A stretch of DNA of 64,000 bases, from positions 992,001 to 1,056,000 of the forward strand of contig CP006668.1 in the NCBI GenBank assembly GCA_000471925.1. Direction: 5' to 3'. This document shows positions 17,819 to 25,423 of this stretch, piece by piece; the stretch's first letter is position 1, and each line of letters begins with the position of its first letter. The notes beneath the pieces were generated by a model that had not been told where the DNA came from, did no database searches, and saw only the letters and a list, made by a program, of their open reading frames with translations. Made by a program: the position numbers and the translations under genes. This stretch comes from Ralstonia pickettii DTP0602 (GTDB lineage Bacteria; Pseudomonadota; Gammaproteobacteria; Burkholderiales; Burkholderiaceae).

Positions 17819-18043
17819 GTGACTTTTGCACCGGCTGTCGGCCTGGGCAAACTCGGTACGCTGCGCCACAATTCGAGAGCGGTCTATCAACGGTACATGG
17901 TTTGGTATGACGCCAATCCATCGGACCTGAACGACCTGCCGCCGGAAATGGCCGCGAAGAAGTATGTGAATTACATGAGTGGCGAGGCAGCGATCCTGCG
18001 GCGCGCCAAGGCCGATTGGGACAAGGGCGACCGATCCGCCTTT
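17819..18043 (+). pseudogene. Alkylsulfatase remnant (dimerisation-domain segment)
   Basis: The plus strand reads LRHNSRAVYQRYMVWYDANP, then SDLNDLPPEMAAKKYVNYMS and RRAKADWDKGD. This matches the dimerisation domain of BDS1/SdsA1-type alkylsulfatases (the 'Hn.ravyqrYlGwyDgNPa.L..lPp.eaakkYve.mGG' stretch). The metallo-beta-lactamase part is missing upstream and the frame decays after 18043. Another piece of the same family lies inverted at 18204-18410. Confidence 0.6.
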
Positions 18044-18143
18044 TTGCGATGCCGTAGTACACGCGATAGCCGGCGCCCACGTCGACACGCAACTCCCAAA
18101 CGCCATCTCTGCAAAACTTGTGATCGCCAAAGTTGCCCTGCTC
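18042..18143 (-). pseudogene. Fragment of a RelE/HigB-type addiction-module toxin
   Basis: The minus strand encodes EQGNFGDHKFCRDGVWE followed by LRVDVGAGYRVYYGIAK. This is the core of the 'addiction module killer' (Gp49/HigB-like RelE superfamily): GNFGDhK.v.dGvwElRid.GpGYRvYy. Both ends are missing, with stops or junk on either side. It lies wedged between the two inverted alkylsulfatase pieces. Confidence 0.6.
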
Positions 18144-18203
18144 GGCTCAAGCAGCGAACGACGGCACGGATTCTGGCATACAGCGGTACCGCCTTCTGCG
18201 TCC

Positions 18204-18410
18204 CATCATCTTTCCCGCAGCCTTCGGGCCGTTCAGGCGCACTGAAAGGTAGTCGAACAGAATTTCAGGCGGCATAGCCTTGATCGTGTGCAGCCTGCCA
18301 ACGTCGGTACCGCCGGCCTTTGGCCGGCCCCTGCGCAATTCATAATGTTCAGTTGCGCCTTGGCAGATGTCCTCGACTGAGGGCAGGCCCAGAGGCGCGT
18401 ATTTGAACAT
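18204..18410 (-). pseudogene. Alkylsulfatase remnant (start of C-terminal SCP2-like domain), inverted
   Basis: The minus strand reads ELRRGRPKAGGTDVGRLHTI and KAMPPEILFDYLSVRLNG followed by PKAAGK. In alkylsulfatases this is the linker and first helix of the SCP2-like domain (AMp.emlFDYLavRLnGpkAAGK). It belongs to the same kind of gene as the plus-strand fragment at 17819-18043 but lies in the opposite orientation, so an inversion or two separate events broke the gene. Confidence 0.6.
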
Positions 18411-18494
18411 TAACGCCCGATCTCCGATAACGCTAGGAACTTCGTTGTAGGCAGGGGTACATGACCCAGGGCTGGTGTGGGGCCGGCCCGCCCC

Positions 18495-18755
18495 TCAGTC
18501 AACTGTCGGCGAGCGGTCGGCGGGAATGGGGACAAAGTCGAAATGGGCGGCTGCATACAGTGCATTGCACCAGACTTCTTCGCCGTCCTTGTAGAAGGTG
18601 ACCCACTTGCCGTCGCTGATGCAATGGGCGCCGGGAAACACCTCATCATGGCCGTTGCCACCGTCCAGCGGGAAGGGGGCGTGGGGCACGGCCCAGTATT
18701 GGCCGTTCGGTAAGGCTTCGATCGATTTCCGGGACATTCTTTTCAGCACCGCCAT
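18495..18755 (-). CDS. Small hypothetical protein (86 aa)
   Basis: 86 residues from 18755; a start at the next Met (MSRKSIEALP) is possible. The sequence is Trp/His/Asp-rich and compact (YWAVPHAPFPLDGGNG, CISDGKWVTFYKDGEEVWCN). A degenerate copy at 16646-16762 keeps the same block, which argues that this is a true gene family. No membrane segment or known motif is seen. I do not recognise the function. Confidence 0.55.
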   Translation of the reverse strand: MAVLKRMSRKSIEALPNGQYWAVPHAPFPLDGGNGHDEVFPGAHCISDGKWVTFYKDGEEVWCNALYAAAHFDFVPIPADRSPTVD

Positions 18756-18891
18756 GCGGTGTCATGTAACGCACGACCTCGCCGCCGCGGCGAAACGGAC
18801 TGTGTCAATCCTCCAAAGGCGTTACACCGTGGCGAGACGGCCTCGTGTAGGCTCAATGCCAATCCCCTCATGTTTGTACAGTAATTTCGCC

Positions 18892-19146
18892 ATGGCGCAG
18901 TACCTCTCCATTGCCGTTCGAGCGTTCGGCGTCGGCGCCATCATTGTGATCATCGCCGTTGTCTCGCGGCAAGTCTATCTGCAGGCCGCCGCAGATGATG
19001 CCTTTGCCGGCGCTGACCAGAAACCCGCAGCTACGATGATGATGCGGTGTGAGGCGATGCACAGCCGCCTGCAAAATCGGCATATTGCCGAAGACGCGGC
19101 GAATGCTGACGAGGTGCTGCCGCGTGCGCGGTGTCTGGAGTCCTGA
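18892..19146 (+). CDS. Small single-span membrane protein, hypothetical
   Basis: 84 residues. After MAQYLSIAVRA comes one hydrophobic span (FGVGAIIVIIAVV) and a charged, mostly polar C-terminal part with several Met and His residues (TMMMRCEAMHSRLQNRH). The upstream 100 nt is not coding. There is no clear Shine-Dalgarno. It may be a small membrane peptide of the accessory zone; function not recognised. Confidence 0.4.
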   Translation: MAQYLSIAVRAFGVGAIIVIIAVVSRQVYLQAAADDAFAGADQKPAATMMMRCEAMHSRLQNRHIAEDAANADEVLPRARCLES

Positions 19147-19193
19147 ATTTCCGAATTCGTGGCGAGGGCCCATCGAGCAGACGGGCCGCTTCG

Positions 19194-20132
19194 CTAAACT
19201 CCGAGCTGGAAGCGATTGGCGAGTTCTTCGACGATCGATGCCTGTAGTCTGTCGCGGGAAACCTTGAGTGGATCGCGATCGGCGGTCGATGCCATCCAAC
19301 GCCTGAAGTCGACAAACGCGGTTGGACTGATAGTTGTCATCCGAGCCATCCGTCCGGTCACGGAAACGATGAGCGCCGAGAATGGAGGCGACCCCAGCAG
19401 GACATTTGCGCGTCGCGCCTGGACTGTCCAGAGGTCGTCTTCATCGTCGGTCAATTGAAGCGGGTGGGGGTCAAGATCTGCGGCCGCACGGCGCAGGATG
19501 TCCACCTCAAAACCCTTTGCGTTCACTGCCGTAAAGAGTTGGTCATCCCGAATCTCGAATGTGCTATCTACCTTGCGTAGAACATCCAGCATCGAGAGGT
19601 CCAGATTCTTCATTCGGGAGGCAAACAGGAGGCGTTTCCGCGTATCCCAAAGGAGATCGACGTCGCGAGTTGCGAGCGCGCGTTCTTGCAAGCGAACTCC
19701 GGCCGCGGCTTCATATGCGAATAAGGCATGTGTCCCAATGACGATGAAGTGTTCGGCGATATTGAGCCGAGTCATCACGTGAAGGATGGCCACGAGGATG
19801 TCTGGCGCCCGGCCGACGCGCACCGCGCGATTCAGGCGCCGATGTCGGTCAAGCTCGTCAGTGAGTGTCTTAAGCCTGGTTTCGGCGGCTTCTTTACGCG
19901 TGATGAACCGCGAGTACAGGTCCTCGGTCTTTTCGGAGCGCGCCCCAAGACTTTTCTGTTTGTTGTCGACGCCGGTCCTAATGAGGTACTCGCGGCCCTT
20001 TGTGGTTCGCCAGAGCATGCCACCGCGGACTTCTGCGGCCTTGGCACGCGTAGATTCCCACGCTTCGAACACCGCTTTAGCGTCGATATACTGGCGCAGC
20101 GCGTCCTCGTCCAACTCGATCCACGGATCCAT
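19194..20132 (-). CDS. GSU2403-family nucleotidyltransferase-fold protein (NTP_transf_8-like)
   Basis: 312 residues. The N-terminal 100 residues are helical and charged. The nucleotidyltransferase core shows as VIGTHALFAYEAAAG (131-145) for the substrate loop, TRDVDLLWD (155-163) with the DxD metal pair, and FEVDIL (208-213) with the third acidic residue. This order matches the GSU2403 family, relatives of AbiEii/MenT-type transferases. No partner antitoxin or HTH gene adjoins it. It starts 4 nt from a 42-bp near-perfect palindrome that must cover its promoter or leader, so expression is probably tightly controlled. Biological role unknown; a defence or toxin-like role is speculation. Confidence 0.75.
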   Translation of the reverse strand: MDPWIELDEDALRQYIDAKAVFEAWESTRAKAAEVRGGMLWRTTKGREYLIRTGVDNKQKSLGARSEKTEDLYSRFITRKEAAETRLKTLTDELDRHRRLNRAVRVGRAPDILVAILHVMTRLNIAEHFIVIGTHALFAYEAAAGVRLQERALATRDVDLLWDTRKRLLFASRMKNLDLSMLDVLRKVDSTFEIRDDQLFTAVNAKGFEVDILRRAAADLDPHPLQLTDDEDDLWTVQARRANVLLGSPPFSALIVSVTGRMARMTTISPTAFVDFRRWMASTADRDPLKVSRDRLQASIVEELANRFQLGV

Positions 20133-20135
20133 GTC

Positions 20136-20177
20136 GTTTCAGTATAAAATAGCCATATGCATATTTTATACTGAAAC
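20136..20177. promoter_or_regulatory. 42-bp near-perfect palindrome at the nucleotidyltransferase start
   Basis: The arm GTTTCAGTATAAAATA (20136-20151) is exactly complementary to TATTTTATACTGAAAC (20162-20177). The centre, GCCATATGCA, adds CATATG, so 19 of 21 base pairs match. It ends 4 nt before the ATG at 20132. It could be an operator for a dimeric repressor, a hairpin that hides the start from ribosomes, or an old insertion target. There is no visible Shine-Dalgarno outside the palindrome. Confidence 0.8.
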
Positions 20178-21428
20178 ATCTTGGATGTGGTTCAGGCGGC
20201 GCCTGCATTAGTCCGCTCGCGCGCTTGCAACGCCCATGGCGGAAGGAGCACGCAGAGGTAGCGCCAAATCTGCGGGCATTCTAAGTAGGCTCAAGCGGAC
20301 TCCTGGCACCCTCAACAAAGGCTTGCGAATCGCCAGTGCAGTCGTCCGGATCGGAGTTATCGTTCTTCGGCAGGTCGGCCAACCAGCTCCCCAAGGTCCT
20401 GAGCTGTCGCTACCAGTCTTCCTTCGACCGGTCTATTGTGCCGAGCCGTGGCTGATACCCAGCTCACCCTACCCGCCGGCACTCGCATTTTGTGCTATAT
20501 ACGACACATTACAGAATCTCGGTGGCGAAGCCGTTGCTGCACCAAGCGCCGCTCTGACGAGCGCCAGATAGCGTTTCCCTCCGGAACCACTTCGACTTCT
20601 TTAGACATTATTGCCGGTTATGTCGCACGACCTAGCCGCCGGTACCGGCCACCTCCGCTGCCAACGACGCGCTTCACCGGCCAGGGTGAGGCTGAGCAGC
20701 GAGGTGCCGCCGCCGGTAAGGTGCCCGGTTGTCTCTTGCCGACCCTTCTGCGCCATTCGAATCTTCCTCAACACGATGACGGCTATCCGAGTCCAACGGT
20801 CATCCGCCCTAATGCTGCTTCGGTAGACGGTCGCCATTTCAGTCGTTCGGCAATCAGCGCGTCAACGGCAGAAAAGGATCGGAGCAACTTCACAGGTTGC
20901 CATGACTACGGCCGCCTACCACCGCGGATTCAGCCGACCACTATCCGAAATTACCCTGTACTCATACTTGTCCGGCGCCATCACCCGGCCACTGCCTCCA
21001 TTTCCGCCCTGCGCCCCTCCGTAAGGCCGCCCAATACATGACCCGAAGTTCCGAAGACAACTCCGCCTCTTCGATCCTGCATCCAGGTGGGAAGCCGCTC
21101 AAGTCAATGCCAAGTTCCACCGCCGCAGCTAGACAGATCACCATGCGCCTCGGGCACGCTGAACGCATCTCCGCGCGATAGAGGAAGAGCAGCGCGGCCT
21201 GGTAGCCGATACCGTGACGCCTGGACAGGTGCCGTGCCTGCCGTGCTGTAGCACCGCGCCAGTCATGCATCTCGCGCAAGATGTCGCCAAGGCGGTCGAT
21301 CAACCGGTCTTCGCTCCCAATGCGATGCCGGACACAAGTCTTCTGCTCCGCCACGACCGGGCGCTCTCGGATATCCCGAATGTGGAGAGCAGGCTCGGCC
21401 GGCCACCGAAACACATTCACGGGGGAAC
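20178..21428. other. Intergenic zone without a supported gene
   Basis: About 1.25 kb between the nucleotidyltransferase and the catabolic operon. Frames are open in places (for example minus strand 20962-21576) but have Arg/Pro-rich noise and no recognisable domain. A short string, CTTGCCGACCCTTCTG followed by GCCATTC one base on (about 20738-20761), recurs near 56078-56101. Confidence 0.45.
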
Positions 21429-23084
21429 TCACGCCTGTACGTGGCCGGGCCAGGGAGCGCCGGAGCTTGCTCGTTGCCTGAGGAGGAACTTCTGGATCTT
21501 GCCGGTCGACGTCCTGGGAAGGTGGCCGATGACTACTTTCTTCGGCGCCTTGAAGTGCGCCAAATGGGCGCGGCAATGTTCGATCAGTTCGCGCTCGCCG
21601 ATCCTAGCGCCATCGACGACTTCGACAAAGGCGCATGGCGTCTCCCCCCAACGCTCGTCCGGCTGGGCGACGACGGCTGCCACGCGCACCGCAGGGTGCC
21701 GGTAGAGCACCTCTTCAACCTCCAGTGAGTTGATATTCTCTCCGCCCGAAATGATGACGTCCTTGGAACGGTCCCGGATCTGTACATAGCCATCCGGGCA
21801 GACGACTGCGAGGTCACCCGAGTGGAACCAGCCGCCGGCAAAAGCTTCCGCCGTGGCCTCGGGGTTCTTCAGGTAGCCCTTCATCGTCATGTTGCCGCGG
21901 AACATGACTTCGCCGATGGTCTTCCCGTCCCCCGGCACCGGCACAAGGGTTTCGGGATGCAGCACGGCCATGCCTTCCTGTGCGGTGTAGCGGACGCCTT
22001 GCCGTCCTTTTCGTTCCGCCAGCGCACCGATGCCGAGTTCCTCCCATTCGGGCTGCTCCACGCAAACCGCCGCGGGGCCGTAGACCTCGGTCAGCCCGTA
22101 GATCTGGGTGATCCTGATCCCCATGCGCATCAGGCCTTCGATCACCGGGATCGGCGGGGGGGCGCCGCCGATGAGTCCGTGGACCGGATGGTCGATGCCC
22201 GCCTTCCACGCTTCGGGTGCGTGGGCAAGCATCGCATGCACGATCGGCGCCCCGCAGTAATGCGTGACCTGGTGCTCGCGAATCGCATCGAGCACGGCGG
22301 CAGCATCCACCCGCCGCAGGCAGACGCTGGTACCGGCGTTGGCCGCCAGCGTCCAGGCGAAGCACCAGCCATTGCAGTGGAACAGCGGTAGCGTCCACAG
22401 GAAGACGGCGTGCCGGGGCATGCCCCAGTCGAGCATGTTCGACAGCGCAGCCAGATAGGCGCCGCGATGGTGGTAGATCACGCCCTTTGGGTTGCCCGTG
22501 GTGCCGGAGGTGTAGTTGAGGGCGATGGCCTGCCATTCGTCGGCGGGCTCGCCGCCCTCCCAATGCGGATCGCCCCCGGCCAGGAAGCCCTCGTATTCGA
22601 TCTCCGCCAGCCTGCGGCCCCCTTCGACGGCAGGATCGACGATATCGATCATCAGCGGCTTGTAGTCGAGCAGCGCCAGTGCGGCTTCAACTACGTCCGC
22701 GTACTCCGTGTCGGTGACCAGCACCTTCGCATCCGCGTGCCTGAGCATGAAGGCGATGGCGGCCGCGTCCAGGCGCACGTTAAGCGTGTTCAGCATGGCG
22801 CCGCTCATGGGCACGCCGAAATGCATCTCCAGCATCTCCGGCGTGTTGGCGGCCATCACTGCCACCGTATCGCCAGTCCTGACGCCGGCGGCCACCAGCG
22901 CCGACGCGAGGCGGCTGCTGCGGTCCAGCATTGCCCGCCAGCTCGTGCGGCGCTCGCCGTAGACGATGGCTGTACGCTCAGGGTAGACCTCGGCCGTCCT
23001 GCGCAGGAAGGAGATCGGTGTCAGGGGCACGAAGTTGACCGGGCTGCGCTCCAGCCCATCCCCGCTGTGTACGACGTGTTCCAT
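21429..23084 (-). CDS. Acyl-CoA synthetase (AMP-binding, medium/long-chain type)
   Basis: 551 residues from the ATG at 23084 (TGAGG 6 nt upstream). It has the adenylate-forming motifs: YTSGTTGNPKGVIYHH (about 190), IYGLTEVYGPA, FHSGDLAVVCPDGYVQIRDR and SGGENINSLEVEEVL, with GKIQKFLLR near the end carrying the C-terminal catalytic Lys. It forms an acyl-AMP and then an acyl-CoA. It is the last gene of the six-gene minus-strand operon and follows the acyl-CoA dehydrogenase by about 28 nt. Together with the CoA-transferase it gives the pathway two routes to CoA esters. Close in form to the FadD3/AlkK-like group; the true acid is unknown. Confidence 0.92.
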   Translation of the reverse strand: MEHVVHSGDGLERSPVNFVPLTPISFLRRTAEVYPERTAIVYGERRTSWRAMLDRSSRLASALVAAGVRTGDTVAVMAANTPEMLEMHFGVPMSGAMLNTLNVRLDAAAIAFMLRHADAKVLVTDTEYADVVEAALALLDYKPLMIDIVDPAVEGGRRLAEIEYEGFLAGGDPHWEGGEPADEWQAIALNYTSGTTGNPKGVIYHHRGAYLAALSNMLDWGMPRHAVFLWTLPLFHCNGWCFAWTLAANAGTSVCLRRVDAAAVLDAIREHQVTHYCGAPIVHAMLAHAPEAWKAGIDHPVHGLIGGAPPPIPVIEGLMRMGIRITQIYGLTEVYGPAAVCVEQPEWEELGIGALAERKGRQGVRYTAQEGMAVLHPETLVPVPGDGKTIGEVMFRGNMTMKGYLKNPEATAEAFAGGWFHSGDLAVVCPDGYVQIRDRSKDVIISGGENINSLEVEEVLYRHPAVRVAAVVAQPDERWGETPCAFVEVVDGARIGERELIEHCRAHLAHFKAPKKVVIGHLPRTSTGKIQKFLLRQRASSGAPWPGHVQA

Positions 23085-23112
23085 GGATTGCCTCACTGGC
23101 TGGAGCTGTGCG

Positions 23113-24255
23113 TCAGCGCGTTACGTCGCGGGAGATGATCATCCGCTGGATCTCGGAGGTCCCCTCAACGATCTCGAGCACCTTGGCATCCCCGAACGCG
23201 CGGGATACCGCGTACTCCGTCATGATCCCGTTGCCGCCGTGGATCTGCACGGCCTGGTGGGCCGCCTCCATGGCCTTCTCGGTTGCGAAGAGCTTTGCCA
23301 TCGAGGCCTGCCGATCGTAGGGCCGCCCCTCGTCCTTGGCCACCGCAGAGTCGTAGAGCATCAGGCGGGCAGCGTGCGCGTGGGTCGCCATGTCGGCCAG
23401 CTTGAACTGCAGCGACTGGAACTGGTCGAGGGTCTTGCCGAACGCTGTGCGCTCGCTCATGTAGCGGACAGAGCGTTCCAGCGAGCCCTGCAGGATGCCC
23501 AAGCCCAGCGTTCCGATGAGGATGCGGCCGGTGCTCACCTGTGACAAGGTCTGCCGGAGACCGGCCCCGACCTCGCCGAGCAGGTGGTTGGCAGGAATGG
23601 CGCAGTCCTCGAAGAACAGCTCGAATGTGGTCGATCCGCGCCAGCCGATCTTGTGCAGCTTCTTGCCATGGCTGAAGCCGGGCGTACCGTTCGGCACGAT
23701 GAAGTTCGATATCTCCTTGCGCCCGTCGGGCCGGATTCCCGTCACCGCCGCGATGACGATCGGGCCGGTGATATCGGAACCCGAGTTGCTGATGAAAGTC
23801 TTGGCGCCATTGATAACCCAGCAGCCATCCTTCAGCACTGCGCGGGTCTGGATATTGGCGGCATCGGAGCCGGCGTTCGGCTCTGTCAGGCCAATGCAGC
23901 CGACCTGCGTGCCCGCCAGGATCGGTCGCAGGAAGCGCGCCTTCTGGTCATCGGTGCCGTAGTTGTTGAGCAGGCTGGCCGCCGTCGAATTGGCCATGAT
24001 TGCTACCGCCACGGCGCAATCGACGCGGGCGATCTCTTCCAGCGCAATGGCGAAGCCAAGCCAGTCGCCGCCGCTGCCTCCCCAGGCCTCGGGGTACGGC
24101 AGCCCGATATAGCCCAGTTCGCCGGCCCGGCGCCAGATCTCGTAGGGAAAACTCTCCTCCTCCCACAACCGGAGGGCGACCGGTGCGATCTCTTCCTCGG
24201 CGAAGCGGCGCACCGCCTGCCGGATAATCTCGTGGTGTTCTGCGATGTATGACAT
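23113..24255 (-). CDS. Acyl-CoA dehydrogenase
   Basis: 380 residues from the ATG at 24255, preceded by GAGGAGAAAG. It shows IGLTEPNAGSDAANI (FAD and substrate loop), the ISNSGSDI segment, QVSTGRILIGTLGLGILQG, and a C-terminal EIVEGTSEIQRMIISRDVTR with the catalytic Glu of short/medium-chain enzymes. It makes the alpha,beta double bond in an acyl-CoA and passes electrons to ETF. The upstream Fe-alcohol dehydrogenase overlaps its leader, so they are co-transcribed. Chain length or branching of the substrate cannot be told. Confidence 0.94.
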   Translation of the reverse strand: MSYIAEHHEIIRQAVRRFAEEEIAPVALRLWEEESFPYEIWRRAGELGYIGLPYPEAWGGSGGDWLGFAIALEEIARVDCAVAVAIMANSTAASLLNNYGTDDQKARFLRPILAGTQVGCIGLTEPNAGSDAANIQTRAVLKDGCWVINGAKTFISNSGSDITGPIVIAAVTGIRPDGRKEISNFIVPNGTPGFSHGKKLHKIGWRGSTTFELFFEDCAIPANHLLGEVGAGLRQTLSQVSTGRILIGTLGLGILQGSLERSVRYMSERTAFGKTLDQFQSLQFKLADMATHAHAARLMLYDSAVAKDEGRPYDRQASMAKLFATEKAMEAAHQAVQIHGGNGIMTEYAVSRAFGDAKVLEIVEGTSEIQRMIISRDVTR

Positions 24256-24266
24256 CGTCTTTCTCC

Positions 24267-25397
24267 TCAATACGATTCCTGCAGCATCGCCAAGTAGTCG
24301 TCGACCGTGGCAGTGCGGGGATTGGTGGCGTGGCAGTGGTCCTTCGTGGCGGCGACCGCGATGTCCTCCAACACGTCGCGCGGCACGCCCATGGCTCTGA
24401 GACCAGCCGGCAAGCCGAGACGGGCGTTGAGTTCGCTGATGGCCTGAGCCGGGTCCCCGCCGGCGGGCAGGCCCATGGCCTGTACCAGTGCGGCCTGCTT
24501 GGCTTGGATCGCCGGCTTGTTGAAGCGCAGCACGGCCGGCAGCAGCACGGCATTCAGCGTGCCGTGGTGCAACGAGACGCCGGGCACCGCGCCCAGCGGG
24601 TGCGACAGGGCATGCACCGCACCCAGCCCCTTCTGGAAGGCCAACGCGCCTTCCATGGCGGCCATCATCATGTTCCAGCGCGCGTCACGGTCGCAGCCGT
24701 CCGCGGTGGCCTTGCCAATATTGGCTATGCCGCGGCGCAGACCGTCCAGGGCGATCGCTTCGGCGGGCGGGTTGATGGCCGGCGACAGGAAGGTCTCGAT
24801 GCAGTGGGCGATGGCGTCCATGCCGGTCGCGGCGGTCAGGGCCGGCGGCAGGCCCAGCGTCAGTTCCGGGTCGCAGATGGCGAGCTTCGGCAGCAGGAAC
24901 GGACTAAGGAGGCCGAGCTTGCGGCCGGACTCCATGACGATGACCGCGCCCCGGCCCACTTCGCTGCCGGTACCCGCAGTTGTCGGGATGGCCACCAGCG
25001 GGGCGACCCGGCTGGTGATCCGGCTCGCGCCGCCCTCCACCGCCGCGTAGGTCTGCAGCGGTGCCGGGTGGGTCGCCAGCAGCGCAGTGGCCTTGCCCAG
25101 GTCGATGGGCGACCCGCCGCCCACGGCCACGATGCCGTCGCAGCCATTGCCGAGGTAACGGCCGGTCGCGGCGGACACGGCGGCTTCCGTCGGGTTGGGT
25201 GGGGTGTCCTCGAAGACGGTGGGAGAGCAATCCGGGCCCAGGGCGTCGAGTACCTTGTCGGCGATCCCGGCGGCGCGGATGCCGCGGTCGGTGACGATCA
25301 GCGGTCGCTGGATGCCCAGGCGCTGCAGCTCGGCCCCCAGCATCCGGATGGCGCCGAAGTCGATGTGGACGGTAGTCAGGTAGTTGATGACAGCCAT
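24267..25397 (-). CDS. Iron-containing alcohol dehydrogenase (family III)
   Basis: 376 residues. The NAD-binding GGGSPIDLGKA, the GTGSEVGRGAVI loop, and the metal-binding helices (TGMDAIAHCIET, GAVHALSHPLGAV, SLHHGTLNAVLLPAVL) are all present with Asp and three His. Members oxidise primary or hydroxy-acid alcohols (for example 4-hydroxybutyrate). In this operon it would turn a hydroxyacid into an aldehyde or keto acid, or act on a hydroxyacyl intermediate. Spacing to neighbours is short on both sides (11 and 26 nt). Confidence 0.93.
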   Translation of the reverse strand: MAVINYLTTVHIDFGAIRMLGAELQRLGIQRPLIVTDRGIRAAGIADKVLDALGPDCSPTVFEDTPPNPTEAAVSAATGRYLGNGCDGIVAVGGGSPIDLGKATALLATHPAPLQTYAAVEGGASRITSRVAPLVAIPTTAGTGSEVGRGAVIVMESGRKLGLLSPFLLPKLAICDPELTLGLPPALTAATGMDAIAHCIETFLSPAINPPAEAIALDGLRRGIANIGKATADGCDRDARWNMMMAAMEGALAFQKGLGAVHALSHPLGAVPGVSLHHGTLNAVLLPAVLRFNKPAIQAKQAALVQAMGLPAGGDPAQAISELNARLGLPAGLRAMGVPRDVLEDIAVAATKDHCHATNPRTATVDDYLAMLQESY

Positions 25398-25423
25398 GTT
25401 TTCCTCGTAGATATGTCGATGCG

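Noticed and set aside
20962..21576. Minus-strand frame of about 200 residues before the acyl-CoA synthetase
   Set aside because: No start with a ribosome-binding site, no family resemblance, and its right part overlaps the synthetase gene.
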